Source: Symbiobacteriaceae bacterium (GTDB taxonomy: Bacteria; Bacillota_E; Symbiobacteriia; Symbiobacteriales; Symbiobacteriaceae). Taken from it: a DNA stretch of 12,515 nucleotides. This document shows, in pieces, positions 1 to 6,174 of this stretch. The stretch covers positions 1 through 12,515 of the forward strand of contig DAHVXO010000268.1 of the NCBI GenBank assembly GCA_027356675.1, written 5' to 3'. Made by a program: the position numbers and the translations under genes. The first letter of the stretch is position 1. The number at the start of each line of letters is the position of its first letter. The notes under the pieces were generated by a model. The model made no database searches. It saw only the letters and a list, made by a program, of their open reading frames with translations, and was not told the origin of the DNA.

Positions 1-623
1 GCTCCAACTCGGGGGTTGGCCAGGTCCTGGACAATCATCGGAGACAGGGAAGAGGCAGTTTTGCCGCTGCCCGTGGGGCCCACCACCGCAATGTGCATCA
101 ACCTGTCCAGCATGTAGAGGTAGATTGGGGCCTCGTCTTCCTTATCGTCCACCAGGCCCAGGCGCAGGTCCGCCGGAACCGGCTTGCCGTCGCCGATGAA
201 TGGGACCGTGCCTTTGGCGACGTACTTCCGCCCCCACTGCATCAGAGCCCCGGCAGTCATCGCACCGGCCCACGACATTGGAACTGCCGCGCTCCAGTGC
301 AGAAGTCGGGGGGCCAGCAGGGGACCCAGGTCCTGGATGAACCAGGGAACCGCGGCCAGGGTGAGGGCGCCCGCGGCCAGCGCTGAAGTGCCGGTCAGAA
401 GGCCACCCCCCAGCCACACGACCCAACGGCGAACCGCCCTGGTCGGATCATCAAACAGGTACAGGCCACCAGCCGTGGCCAGGGCTCCGCCAACGGCAAA
501 GAAGGGCAGCGTGGAGTGCGGATGATGCCAGAGGAGAGCCCACTGTGTCAAGCTGGCGACAGTACCTGCGCCGGCCAACGCGACAGCGGCTGACTGTTTG
601 GGCTCCAGTTGCGAGAAGGGCAT
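1..623 (-). CDS. Type IV coupling protein (TraG/VirD4-like ATPase), N-terminal part, truncated by window edge
   Basis: About 207 residues are visible and the frame is still open at base 1, so the C-terminal part is missing. The protein starts at an ATG (621-623) 8 nt after an AAAGGGGG ribosome binding site. Residues about 14-57 and 69-128 hold several hydrophobic stretches (roughly three or four membrane segments). A short soluble stretch follows, then a perfect Walker A loop, GPTGSGKT, at residues 182-189, preceded by the beta-strand HIAVV. Membrane segments followed by a P-loop near residue 180 are typical of conjugative coupling ATPases, which bring relaxase-bound DNA to the secretion channel at the inner membrane. 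The replication-relaxation gene lies 47 nt upstream, probably in the same transcript. FtsK/HerA-like ATPases are the alternative; Walker B and the rest of the motor domain lie outside the window. Confidence 0.75.
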   Translation of the reverse strand, partial: MPFSQLEPKQSAAVALAGAGTVASLTQWALLWHHPHSTLPFFAVGGALATAGGLYLFDDPTRAVRRWVVWLGGGLLTGTSALAAGALTLAAVPWFIQDLGPLLAPRLLHWSAAVPMSWAGAMTAGALMQWGRKYVAKGTVPFIGDGKPVPADLRLGLVDDKEDEAPIYLYMLDRLMHIAVVGPTGSGKTASSLSPMIVQDLANPRVG

Positions 624-670
624 GGCAAACGCCCCCTTTACTTTGAAAGACCGATGGTTGCGGCTCTGGG

Positions 671-2113
671 TCAGGGAATCTGGCGTAAGAACTCCTGCAT
701 GGTGATGGTCTCCCAGTCCGAATGCTCATCTGGGCACCAATCAAGCCTTTGGAGTGCACCTGTAAGGTCTGGGGCCGGATCCATCCCACCGTCTCCGGAT
801 GCAGCTTGACCGTGGGATATGGGGCCGGAGAGATTTCCCGGCCGATTTGCGCGGACGAATGCGATTCGTCCCTTGCCGTCCGTCCGGTCAACAAGCCGCC
901 ACAAATGATAGGCCTCAACCCTGTCCCGAACCAGCACGATGCACAAGGGATATTCTGTGTAATGCAGCTTGGCTTGGGCTGCCCAGGAGAGAACCTGCTG
1001 CCACGCTGCGATATCGCCGAGGGTGGCGACGCCCTTCACGGGGGCGCCCTGACCCAGGGCTCCGGTAAGGATCGCATCCAGTTGCGCCTGCGGTGAGGGG
1101 GCCAGACCGAGGGCGTAGGGCCGCAGGAAGTGATCAAAGGTCCAGGCAAGGGCTTCGTACGTGTCGATGTACCACGAGAAGCCGGGTGGCATGTACTGAG
1201 AAGCCAGCTTTTCGCACGCTTCGTCTCGGAGGCGATAAACCCGGTCATGCAGCTTTCGGGGACTGGTGTCGGTACAGTACCAAAGCACGCCACGCAGCGG
1301 GGCCGTTGGGAATTCGTACTCTGCCGGCACGGCCAACCCACGATGGAAGGCCTCAATCCATATCGGGACCTGCTTTTGAAAACGTGAGGCAAGCACCGCA
1401 GGCTTGATCGTGCCGAGATCGGCTTCGATGCCGAAGGCCATGTGCTTGGTCCGGATTAGCGCGTCTGGACGCAAACCAAACCGTGGCGCCGGCTTTTGGG
1501 CCTGGAGGGCCTGTGCAGCCAAGTCCTCTTCTCTTTCTAGCGCAAACGCAAGGTCGCGCTCGGGAACCCACGCGAATGCCTCCGGCTTCTCCCCAATGGC
1601 CCTAAGGACAGCGCCAGCTGCCACGAAGGCATGGTCGTGGCCTTGGGGTCGAAGTTTGTGTGCCTTGATATAGCCAGGGAGGGGGTCTCCATCGTCGCTG
1701 AAGCGTTCTTCAGGCACCATTCCCTTTCGGAGCAGTACCTGGATGCCCTTGCCAGTCAGTGTCACCTTTCGGCCCCAGGGCGTTAACGGCTCAGCGCTGC
1801 TATGTGATGACCCGTACAGGTTCCCGCCAAACGCGGGCTCGATCCGAATTACGCCAAACCTTTCCGATGCCAGGAGCCGGAGTCGCGTCTCACAGGGGGT
1901 GCCGAGACCACGCTCGGGGAGGTCAGTCCACCGCTTGTGGAAGAAGACGGCGGCAATCTGCCGCGTCGAAAGGGCGCGGGCCAAGTAGAGGCAACGAAGA
2001 ATGGCGAGATCCCGTCGGGTGAACCGGGTGAGCTGGGAAGAAAGTGGCAGCCTTGCCTTCCCCGATGCGGGCCGCGACTCAGGGGACTCCCCCGCATTTC
2101 GTGACTTTGACAC
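671..2113 (-). CDS. Replication-relaxation family protein (Replic_Relax, PF13814-like)
   Basis: A 480-residue protein. I chose the GTG at 2111-2113 rather than the longer open frame to 2311 because AGGTGG (2127-2132) stands 13 nt upstream, or GGTGAT about 9 nt upstream, and a good promoter (2139-2167) would start transcription just before it. Residues about 29-92 form a winged-helix-like domain (RFTRRDLAILRCLYLARAL, then an ST-RQIA recognition-helix pattern). Residues 215-247 carry RPDALIR, then FGIEADLGT, then K247-Q, the pattern 'PD...E-x-D...K' typical of the second half of this family and resembling a nuclease-like core. Family members sit on conjugative plasmids and ICEs of Gram-positive bacteria next to coupling proteins, as here, and are thought to act in plasmid replication or DNA processing; their biochemistry is poorly defined. 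The tail is hydrophilic with no clear domain. Confidence 0.75.
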   Translation of the reverse strand: MSKSRNAGESPESRPASGKARLPLSSQLTRFTRRDLAILRCLYLARALSTRQIAAVFFHKRWTDLPERGLGTPCETRLRLLASERFGVIRIEPAFGGNLYGSSHSSAEPLTPWGRKVTLTGKGIQVLLRKGMVPEERFSDDGDPLPGYIKAHKLRPQGHDHAFVAAGAVLRAIGEKPEAFAWVPERDLAFALEREEDLAAQALQAQKPAPRFGLRPDALIRTKHMAFGIEADLGTIKPAVLASRFQKQVPIWIEAFHRGLAVPAEYEFPTAPLRGVLWYCTDTSPRKLHDRVYRLRDEACEKLASQYMPPGFSWYIDTYEALAWTFDHFLRPYALGLAPSPQAQLDAILTGALGQGAPVKGVATLGDIAAWQQVLSWAAQAKLHYTEYPLCIVLVRDRVEAYHLWRLVDRTDGKGRIAFVRANRPGNLSGPISHGQAASGDGGMDPAPDLTGALQRLDWCPDEHSDWETITMQEFLRQIP

Positions 2114-2138
2114 AGTTAATATATCACCACCTATGCTA

Positions 2139-2167
2139 ATGCTAAAGTCACCCGAGAGAACTGTCAA
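2139..2167 (-). promoter_or_regulatory. Sigma-70/sigma-A type promoter for the replication-relaxation gene
   Basis: On the minus strand a consensus -35 TTGACA (2162-2167) is followed, after exactly 17 nt, by TAGCAT (2139-2144), a 4/6 match to TATAAT. Transcription would begin near 2132, directly at the AGGTGG ribosome binding site, giving a very short leader of about 20 nt before the GTG. TAGCAT is tandemly duplicated (2133-2144). This is the best-looking promoter in the window. Confidence 0.65.
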
Positions 2168-2358
2168 GACGATCTCCCACCTGGTCCTCTGGTATGGTCT
2201 TGTCATCAGGTCCCACCGGGTAGAACTTACAGGGCAGGTCATACCGGTAGTTCCGGGTAAATGCAGTGGGTAAGGGTGTGAAAGACCAAACCCGCTGCCA
2301 CCATCTCTCACATGGGCTGGCGGATACGGTCCCCCCCGTGGCAGACCCCACCGCTATT

Positions 2359-2475
2359 GCCACTGGGGTCCAGCGGGGGGGCGTGCCACTGGGGTTTGCC
2401 ACTAGGGTGTACCACTGGGGTCCGCCACTGGGGTCCGCCACTGGGGTTTACCGCTGAGGTTTGCCACTAGGGAGT
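2359..2475. repeat. Array of nine 13-bp direct repeats (iteron-like)
   Basis: Units start at 2359, 2372 (degenerate), 2385, 2398, 2411, 2424, 2437, 2450 and 2463, each exactly 13 bp. Consensus is (G/A)CCACTGGGGTTT, with the last three bases variable (TTT, TCC, TGT, AGT). The unit at 2450 differs at two inner positions. A 13-bp period is not a multiple of three and both strands have stops nearby, so coding is unlikely. The array lies about 190 bp upstream of the replication-relaxation promoter. Short tandem units of this kind upstream of a replication or transfer gene recall plasmid iterons, but no adjacent Rep-type initiator is seen, so an origin or oriT role is only inferred. Confidence 0.75.
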
Positions 2476-2941
2476 GGCAGGGAAGGCCTGAGCAGCCCGC
2501 CGCCTCACCCCTGGCCCGAGCCCCACCAAGATCATCAGTGTCGCTGAGTCGTACGTTTGCGGATCGCACGGGTCTCACCACCAGGAGTCTTAACCAGTCC
2601 CCCATTTCCCGGCCGGTCAGGGCTGGAGAGCCGTATCGCCGTTGGGCTGAAAGGCATCGGCATTGTCGACCGCTCCGTGTGATTTCCGGCTGACTTCCGC
2701 CCTGACAGGCTCTCTGATTCTCCCTGGTTCTGAGTGTCCTTATCACGCCGCGGCTCCTGTTCCATGCGGCGCTGTTCATCAACCCGTGTCGGACTGTCTA
2801 TTACCGCAGCTTCGCTCAGACGCTTCATCGGCCGTGCTCACATCCGGATTTCCTATATCCCCGCCCCCCCTATTCGATTGAGGCCGAGGCTTGGAGTGCC
2901 CACCGCCCTAAGGCTTGGAGCATGCGCCGAAATGTCCCTCT
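2476..2941. other. Intergenic region without a convincing gene
   Basis: This stretch between two repeat arrays holds only short open frames of low plausibility. A minus-strand frame at 2535-2828 (97 residues, very hydrophilic) has no clear ribosome binding site. A 10-bp direct repeat AGGCTTGGAG occurs at 2887-2896 and 2911-2920. I see no tRNA, insertion sequence or terminator here. By position it would be the interior of a non-coding replication or segregation region. Confidence 0.4.
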
Positions 2942-2998
2942 TGGCTTGTTTCTGGCTTGTTTATGGCCGGTTACACTGCCTGTTTTTGCCCGGATTCC
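2942..2998. repeat. Short array of 11-bp direct repeats (TGGCTTGTTTN type)
   Basis: Units at 2942 (TGGCTTGTTTC), 2953 (TGGCTTGTTTA) and 2964 (TGGCCGGTTAC) are contiguous with an 11-bp period. After 2 extra bases, two weaker units follow at 2977 (TGCCTGTTTTT) and 2988 (TGCCCGGATTC). The first two are near identical; the last three are degenerate. The sequence differs from the 11-bp family at 3129-3230 but shares its helical-turn period. It is locally richer in A+T than its surroundings. It could be a protein-binding array or chance drift from one duplication. Confidence 0.45.
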
Positions 2999-3128
2999 AA
3001 GGAAGAACGCCTTCCGACACCGACAACTGTGGGGTATGCCATAGCGTCGGCTACAGGGCTTTGCGCGGGAGGCCGCCGGCTGTTGAGGAGAGCCCAGGCA
3101 GGAGTAACGGGCAAGTGTCACTCGTTCA

Positions 3129-3230
3129 GGACGCTGCAGTAGCGCCGCAATACTGCGGCATAAGGACTTCCCTGGGGAGCGGGGGCACGTAGCAGTAGTG
3201 CGGCGATAGCGCGGCAATAATGCGGCAGTA
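3129..3230. repeat. Two clusters of 11-bp iterons (TAnnGCGGCAn), candidate centromere (tubC-like)
   Basis: Cluster A has clear units at 3140 (TAGCGCCGCAA) and 3151 (TACTGCGGCAT), plus a partial one at 3129. Cluster B has units at 3196 (TAGTGCGGCGA), 3207 (TAGCGCGGCAA) and 3218 (TAATGCGGCAG, closed by TA), with a weak partial unit at 3185. Within clusters the spacing is exactly 11 bp; the clusters are offset by 45 bp. Each unit approximates half of the palindrome TACTGC(C/G)GCAGTA. The same motif occurs twice in front of the winged-helix gene (6027-6050). Recurrence with identical helical spacing suggests both places are bound by the same protein, most simply the TubR-like product. TubRZC centromeres in Bacillus plasmids are likewise clusters of short iterons; a role here is inference. 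Confidence 0.65.
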
Positions 3231-3245
3231 CCGAATGCAAAGATT

Positions 3246-3282
3246 GCGGGGTGGGCGCCGACTGCGCCCACCCCGCTTTTTT
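3246..3282 (+). terminator. Strong intrinsic terminator, plus-strand orientation
   Basis: A perfect 13-bp GC-rich stem (3246-3258 paired with 3264-3276), a 5-nt loop CGACT and a run of six T (3277-3282) form a textbook Rho-independent terminator for transcripts entering from the repeat region on the plus strand. It also sits only 8 bp beyond the stop codon of the minus-strand gene ending at 3291. In that direction it lacks a clean U-tract (GCAATCTTTGC follows), so it may serve both directions but with different strength. No convincing plus-strand gene precedes it. Confidence 0.8.
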
Positions 3283-3290
3283 CCTGTGTG

Positions 3291-3920
3291 CTATTTCTGT
3301 TGCAGTTCTTGACGGACAGCCCCCCAAACCCAGGCCGGGCCACGGCGGGACCATCCGGGTTGTGTCCGTGGGGTTGACAAGGCGCGTGCCGCCTCCAGGA
3401 CGACGGCGATCACTAGGACGATCAGCACAGGGGAGAATGCCAGTTTCCCCAGTTGCATGACTACGGGTATGGGGGCCAACCACGCGGCCAGGCCGGCTGC
3501 ACAGGTGAGCACCATTAGGAGTCCGATCACCTGTCTCCCAGCCCGGCGGGTGGCGATTTCGCTGAGCCAGGCGTCGATGTCAAACGCACTGACGAACCTC
3601 GCCACCTGGAGCGGAGTAACGTCGATCGTGTGACCGGTCATACAGCTTTCGAGCACATACCCGAGATATGTCGCCCAGCCGTCCCACTCCGGACATCCCG
3701 CTACATGGCGCAGGATCGCACGAGCCGCGCCCCACGGAAGGTCCTGCTCGATGGGGCCGTAATCGCCGTGTAGGGGTGTCCACCGACCGTCGCCGAGATC
3801 CATTTCCACCGTCAGGACATAGTGCCCTTCGCGATCTCTAGTATGGCGGGTTATTCTGTATTCGTGCGCAGGCAGGATGCTCACCTCATCCTCATCAGTG
3901 TCCACTGCTGACTTGACCAA
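3291..3920 (-). CDS. Unknown membrane-anchored protein, two transmembrane helices
   Basis: A 209-residue protein with a TTG start at 3918-3920, 9 nt after AAGGGG (3930-3935); a GTG at 3903-3905 is a possible alternative. Residues 1-125 are soluble, acidic near the N-terminus, with a strand-rich stretch (ITRHTRDREGHYVLTVEMDL) and Trp-rich segments. Residues about 130-149 and 160-177 are two hydrophobic helices joined by a short Pro-containing turn. The last 30 residues are basic, with several Arg and Trp. I recognise no family. It lies downstream of the tubulin-like gene and directly before the 11-bp iteron clusters. It might be part of the segregation module, for example as a membrane tether, but no motif shows this. 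Confidence 0.6.
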   Translation of the reverse strand: MVKSAVDTDEDEVSILPAHEYRITRHTRDREGHYVLTVEMDLGDGRWTPLHGDYGPIEQDLPWGAARAILRHVAGCPEWDGWATYLGYVLESCMTGHTIDVTPLQVARFVSAFDIDAWLSEIATRRAGRQVIGLLMVLTCAAGLAAWLAPIPVVMQLGKLAFSPVLIVLVIAVVLEAARALSTPRTQPGWSRRGPAWVWGAVRQELQQK

Positions 3921-4095
3921 GTGCCCGATCCCCTTGGCGATATTTCGCCGACAGCGAGAGGAAGTTCATACCAAAAGCATGAATCTCCCCGTGAAGGGGA
4001 TTGCCGAATGGTATTCCCAACACGGTGGGGGCGAAGTTCGGGCCCCCCAGGCGGGGCACCAGGTCGAGGTGCCTGGCGGAAGCGTAGTGGTGCAT
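3895..4095 (-). CDS. Possible small protein (66 residues), unknown
   Basis: Starts at an ATG (4093-4095) 7 nt after a GAGGCGG-like ribosome binding site and overlaps the start of the membrane-protein gene by 26 nt, which would allow translational coupling. The product begins MHHYASARHLDLVPRLGG and is rich in Gly, His and Phe; it has no membrane helix or known motif. Third codon positions are GC-rich as in neighbouring genes. It is short, and a competing minus-strand frame (3881-4216) covers the same region, so this may be a non-coding leader. No function is proposed. Confidence 0.3.
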   Translation of the reverse strand: MHHYASARHLDLVPRLGGPNFAPTVLGIPFGNPLHGEIHAFGMNFLSLSAKYRQGDRALGQVSSGH

Positions 4096-4306
4096 CGAGC
4101 CGCCTCAGTTGGACGGTAATCCGATGCAGATACGCGCCTGGGGGCAAATCGCCTGGGCTAGGCCCCACCGTTTTTCGGAACCGGGCACAGTATGACCCTC
4201 TTCCACTCACTTCCATTCCGAACCTGCGAACTCCTGCTGCATCAGTGACCAGTGACCCAGTGAAGACAGCGGAAGTCTGGCCCCCCTTCGGTGGGAGGGC
4301 CAGCCG
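4096..4306. other. Intergenic region after the tubulin-like gene, with a small CAGTGAC repeat
   Basis: Between the tubulin-like stop and the possible 66-residue ORF. Three short copies of CAGTGA(C/A) occur at 4243-4249, 4250-4256 and 4258-4264, the first two exactly tandem. A run of five T at 4171-4175 follows a weak GC-rich fold on the plus strand. I see no gene or good promoter. Confidence 0.4.
4277..4303 (-). terminator. Stem-loop just after the tubulin-like gene
   Basis: Read on the minus strand, bases 4303-4294 (CTGGCCCTCC) pair with 4286-4277 (GGGGGGCCAG) over 10 bp including one G-U, with a 7-nt loop. The hairpin begins 3 nt after the stop codon at 4307. The downstream sequence (ACTTCCGCTG) lacks a U-tract, so this is either a weak terminator or an mRNA 3'-end stabilising structure. 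Confidence 0.4.
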
Positions 4307-5653
4307 CTATTTTCCGGGCTGAGATTTTCGCCAGGGATTGTTGCGCGTCTCCGGCGCTTGGTCAGGGCGCTTGAAGGGGTTTGATCCTGGTGAGAAGACC
4401 TGACCCACCACGGCGCCCGGTGCGGCTTCCGTGCCCATGTCCGATGCCGCCGTATTGAGGAGTGCCTTTGCCCGGGCCGCCCGTGCGGTTTCCTGCTCCC
4501 GTAGCCTTACCTCTTCCTCCTTGGCCGTACGGAGGATGTCTGCCACTCTCTGGGGCATTTCGAGTCCGCTTACGCCCAAGTAGAGCATCGTACTAGGGTG
4601 GTTCCACTGGCCTATCCCTAGCTTGTCGTCGTCACGGTTTGGCGCGAGCGACCGCAATGTACTTTCCACTGCATCGCGCAGCTTCGCATCATTGGCCGGC
4701 CGGTTTGCGCTGCGCATCAAGGTGCCGCCCCAGAACGAGGCGGTTGAGAAGTCGTACCCGGTGCTGAACAGTCCCCCCGCCACCGCCTGCCGGGCTTCTT
4801 CTCCCAGCTGGCCGTAGTCCGCTTGGCCATCCCACTTCAGGCGGGCGTAGGTCACGCACGCCCCTGAATAGAGTAGAAGTTTGCCGAAATCGGCAGCGTC
4901 GAAGTTCACATCACCGTTGGCATTGCTGGCGATCACGTTCATCTCGTGGAAGTGCTCTGACACGACCTGGTTGCCCCAGGCCATCCAGTCGTTGCGCTCT
5001 CCGGCAGCCTTCCATTCCCGGTACAGCAGACCGTTGTCGATCAAAATGATGGAGTTGATCCGGCGGCGAAGGACGTCCGGAGAGAGTTGAGACAGGGGAC
5101 CTCTGGGCTGCTCTGCCATCTGCCGGAGGATGGCCAGGAGCGCCTTTGCTGCGTTTATGTGCTGCCGAGGGCCATCTTCTGGCCGCGGCAGGGTGAGAAT
5201 CAGCCCGCAAGGTCTCGGCATGAATCCTTGCTTGATCCAATCGAGCAGTCCCCAAATGAGGCCCGTACCGGTACCCCCGCCCAGCCCGGCTGCAATCATC
5301 AGGTAGGGAGCATCGCTGGCTGTCGCGTCCAACAGATCGTACAGGTTTGACTGATTCTCTGTACTCTCGTCGAGCAGGGCGGCTTTCACCAATTCAGGCA
5401 TACGGCCACCGCCAGCCTCGACCCCCCGAATCTGGTAGAGGGAGTTGCGAGGGATATTCCGCAAGGACTGGAGATCGCCGGCGTAGCTGTTCACAGCGCA
5501 GCACCTGTAGTAGGGGGATCCGTCTCGTTTCGTGAAGCCAGCCAGCAGGACGACCAACTTCCCGCCAAACTGGCCAAGACCTACGCAGGCGAGTGGCACG
5601 GTGAGGTGGTTGGTCATCACGCGGTTGATGTATTGCAGTTCTTGATTGGGCAC
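4307..5653 (-). CDS. Tubulin/FtsZ-superfamily GTPase (TubZ/CetZ-like), probable DNA segregation filament
   Basis: A 448-residue protein with a GTG start (5651-5653), 8 nt after AGGAGG. The tubulin-superfamily landmarks are present in order: a T1-like loop GLGQFGG (25-31), NSYAGDLQSL (55-64) where FtsZ and CetZ have their 'NTD/NTAK..DL' strand-loop, the GTP-binding signature GGGTGTG (125-131), LIDNGLLY (204-211) at the FtsZ 'PNDxL' position, and an intact T7 catalytic loop N250-F-D252-A-A-D255 (NxDxxD). An active polymerising GTPase is therefore expected. After residue about 365 the chain becomes a charged helix (KEEEVRLREQETARAARAK), then a Pro-rich tail ending basic (WRKSQPGK). TubZ proteins bind TubR through a basic tail. 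A winged-helix gene lies 14 nt upstream, the TubR-TubZ order. A bacterial Tubulin_2-type or CetZ-like shape protein is the alternative; genomic context favours partition. Confidence 0.85.
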   Translation of the reverse strand: MPNQELQYINRVMTNHLTVPLACVGLGQFGGKLVVLLAGFTKRDGSPYYRCCAVNSYAGDLQSLRNIPRNSLYQIRGVEAGGGRMPELVKAALLDESTENQSNLYDLLDATASDAPYLMIAAGLGGGTGTGLIWGLLDWIKQGFMPRPCGLILTLPRPEDGPRQHINAAKALLAILRQMAEQPRGPLSQLSPDVLRRRINSIILIDNGLLYREWKAAGERNDWMAWGNQVVSEHFHEMNVIASNANGDVNFDAADFGKLLLYSGACVTYARLKWDGQADYGQLGEEARQAVAGGLFSTGYDFSTASFWGGTLMRSANRPANDAKLRDAVESTLRSLAPNRDDDKLGIGQWNHPSTMLYLGVSGLEMPQRVADILRTAKEEEVRLREQETARAARAKALLNTAASDMGTEAAPGAVVGQVFSPGSNPFKRPDQAPETRNNPWRKSQPGK

Positions 5654-5667
5654 AAGAGCCCCCTCCT

Positions 5668-5985
5668 TTACCTCAGTTCCCCGTCGTCAGTCAAGGTACC
5701 GTCCTGGGCCAGAATGTCGCCCATTCGAAAGCCATTTTCTTCGTTAATCTTGTAAACCGTAGCGGGACCTTCCGGGGTCATGTCGATCAGTCCCGGAACG
5801 TACAGCGCCATGATGTGCGAGTCGACAACGGACCTGCTCATCTCCGGATACTGGCGGCACGCCTTGATCAACCCGTCTTTAGTGAGGCCGTGTGGCTGCG
5901 CTTTCACGAGAATGGACAGGAGCACCAGGTGCCGCCTGCTGAGCCTGGACCGAATGAAACGAAGTGTGGGTTCATCGAGAATCAA
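5668..5985 (-). CDS. Small winged-helix DNA-binding protein, probable TubR-like partition adaptor
   Basis: A 105-residue protein. The start is a TTG (5983-5985) with AGGAGG (5994-5999) 8 nt upstream; the nearby ATG is out of frame. Residues about 10-70 fit a winged-helix fold: SRRHLVLLSILVKAQ (helix), GLTKDGLIKACRQ (helix), SRSVVDSHIMALYVPGLI (recognition helix), then a GPATVYKINE hairpin like the wing. Its size matches TubR-type ArsR/wHTH adaptors (about 100 residues). Its stop codon TAA is directly followed by the ribosome binding site of the tubulin-like gene, so the two are co-translated. Two 11-bp motifs lie 42 bp upstream, in the leader, suggesting autorepression. The TubR assignment is inferred from fold, size and position. 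Confidence 0.7.
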   Translation of the reverse strand: MILDEPTLRFIRSRLSRRHLVLLSILVKAQPHGLTKDGLIKACRQYPEMSRSVVDSHIMALYVPGLIDMTPEGPATVYKINEENGFRMGDILAQDGTLTDDGELR

Positions 5986-6026
5986 CGGTCCCCCCTCCTC
6001 CTTCCTGGACCCTCTTGGTGAAAACG

Positions 6027-6050
6027 TACTGCCGCAGTAGTGATGCAGTA
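6027..6050. promoter_or_regulatory. Tandem 11-bp operator-like sites before the winged-helix gene
   Basis: Plus-strand units TACTGCCGCAG (6027-6037) and TAGTGATGCAG (6038-6048), closed by TA, lie 42 bp upstream of the TTG start. The first unit plus TA is a perfect palindrome, TACTGC-C-GCAGTA. Unit length, spacing and core match the iteron clusters at 3129-3230 (there mostly as the complement TAnnGCGGCAn). The position between candidate promoter and ribosome binding site suits a repressor site. Confidence 0.6.
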
Positions 6051-6107
6051 TGCTGGCGCGAGAACCCAGCCAAGAGAAGTCCCGGGGGCAATTACTGTCA
6101 TACCGTC

Positions 6108-6136
6108 ATTCTATACAACTTTAGACTAATACGAAA
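6108..6136 (-). promoter_or_regulatory. Candidate promoter for the winged-helix/tubulin-like operon
   Basis: On the minus strand TAGAAT (6108-6113, 5/6 match to -10) is preceded at 17 nt by TTTCGT (6131-6136), a weak -35. The region 6095-6140 is the most A+T-rich part of the gap. Just downstream is a tandem 8-bp repeat, ATGACGGT-ATGACAGT. A perfect-looking TTGACT at 6153-6158 is too far from a suitable -10. Confidence 0.35.
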
Positions 6137-6174
6137 GTCGCTCGGGTGTGAAAGTCAATCCTGCTGCATGGACA

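Noticed and set aside
2114..2311. N-terminal extension of the replication-relaxation frame up to 2311
   Set aside because: It contains a good promoter (2139-2167), has no ribosome binding site of its own and no family-like sequence; the GTG at 2113 is well supported.
2359..2475. CRISPR array
   Set aside because: The units are contiguous 13-bp repeats with no spacers of 25-40 bp and no cas genes nearby.
2535..2828. Minus-strand 97-residue frame in the repeat region
   Set aside because: Very hydrophilic, no clear ribosome binding site before the ATG, codon third positions less GC-rich than in neighbouring genes, and no recognisable motif.
2734..3192. Plus-strand 152-residue frame ending before the strong terminator
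   Set aside because: It runs across two repeat arrays, has no good ribosome binding site, and its composition (rich in Arg, Ser and Cys) does not look like a folded protein.
3921..4322. Plus-strand 133-residue frame
   Set aside because: It is Arg/Gly/Pro-rich without domain features, lacks a ribosome binding site, and overlaps the end of the tubulin-like gene.
6132..6158. Promoter using TTGACT at 6153-6158
   Set aside because: The nearest -10-like hexamer (TATTAG) is about 21 nt away, too far for a normal promoter.
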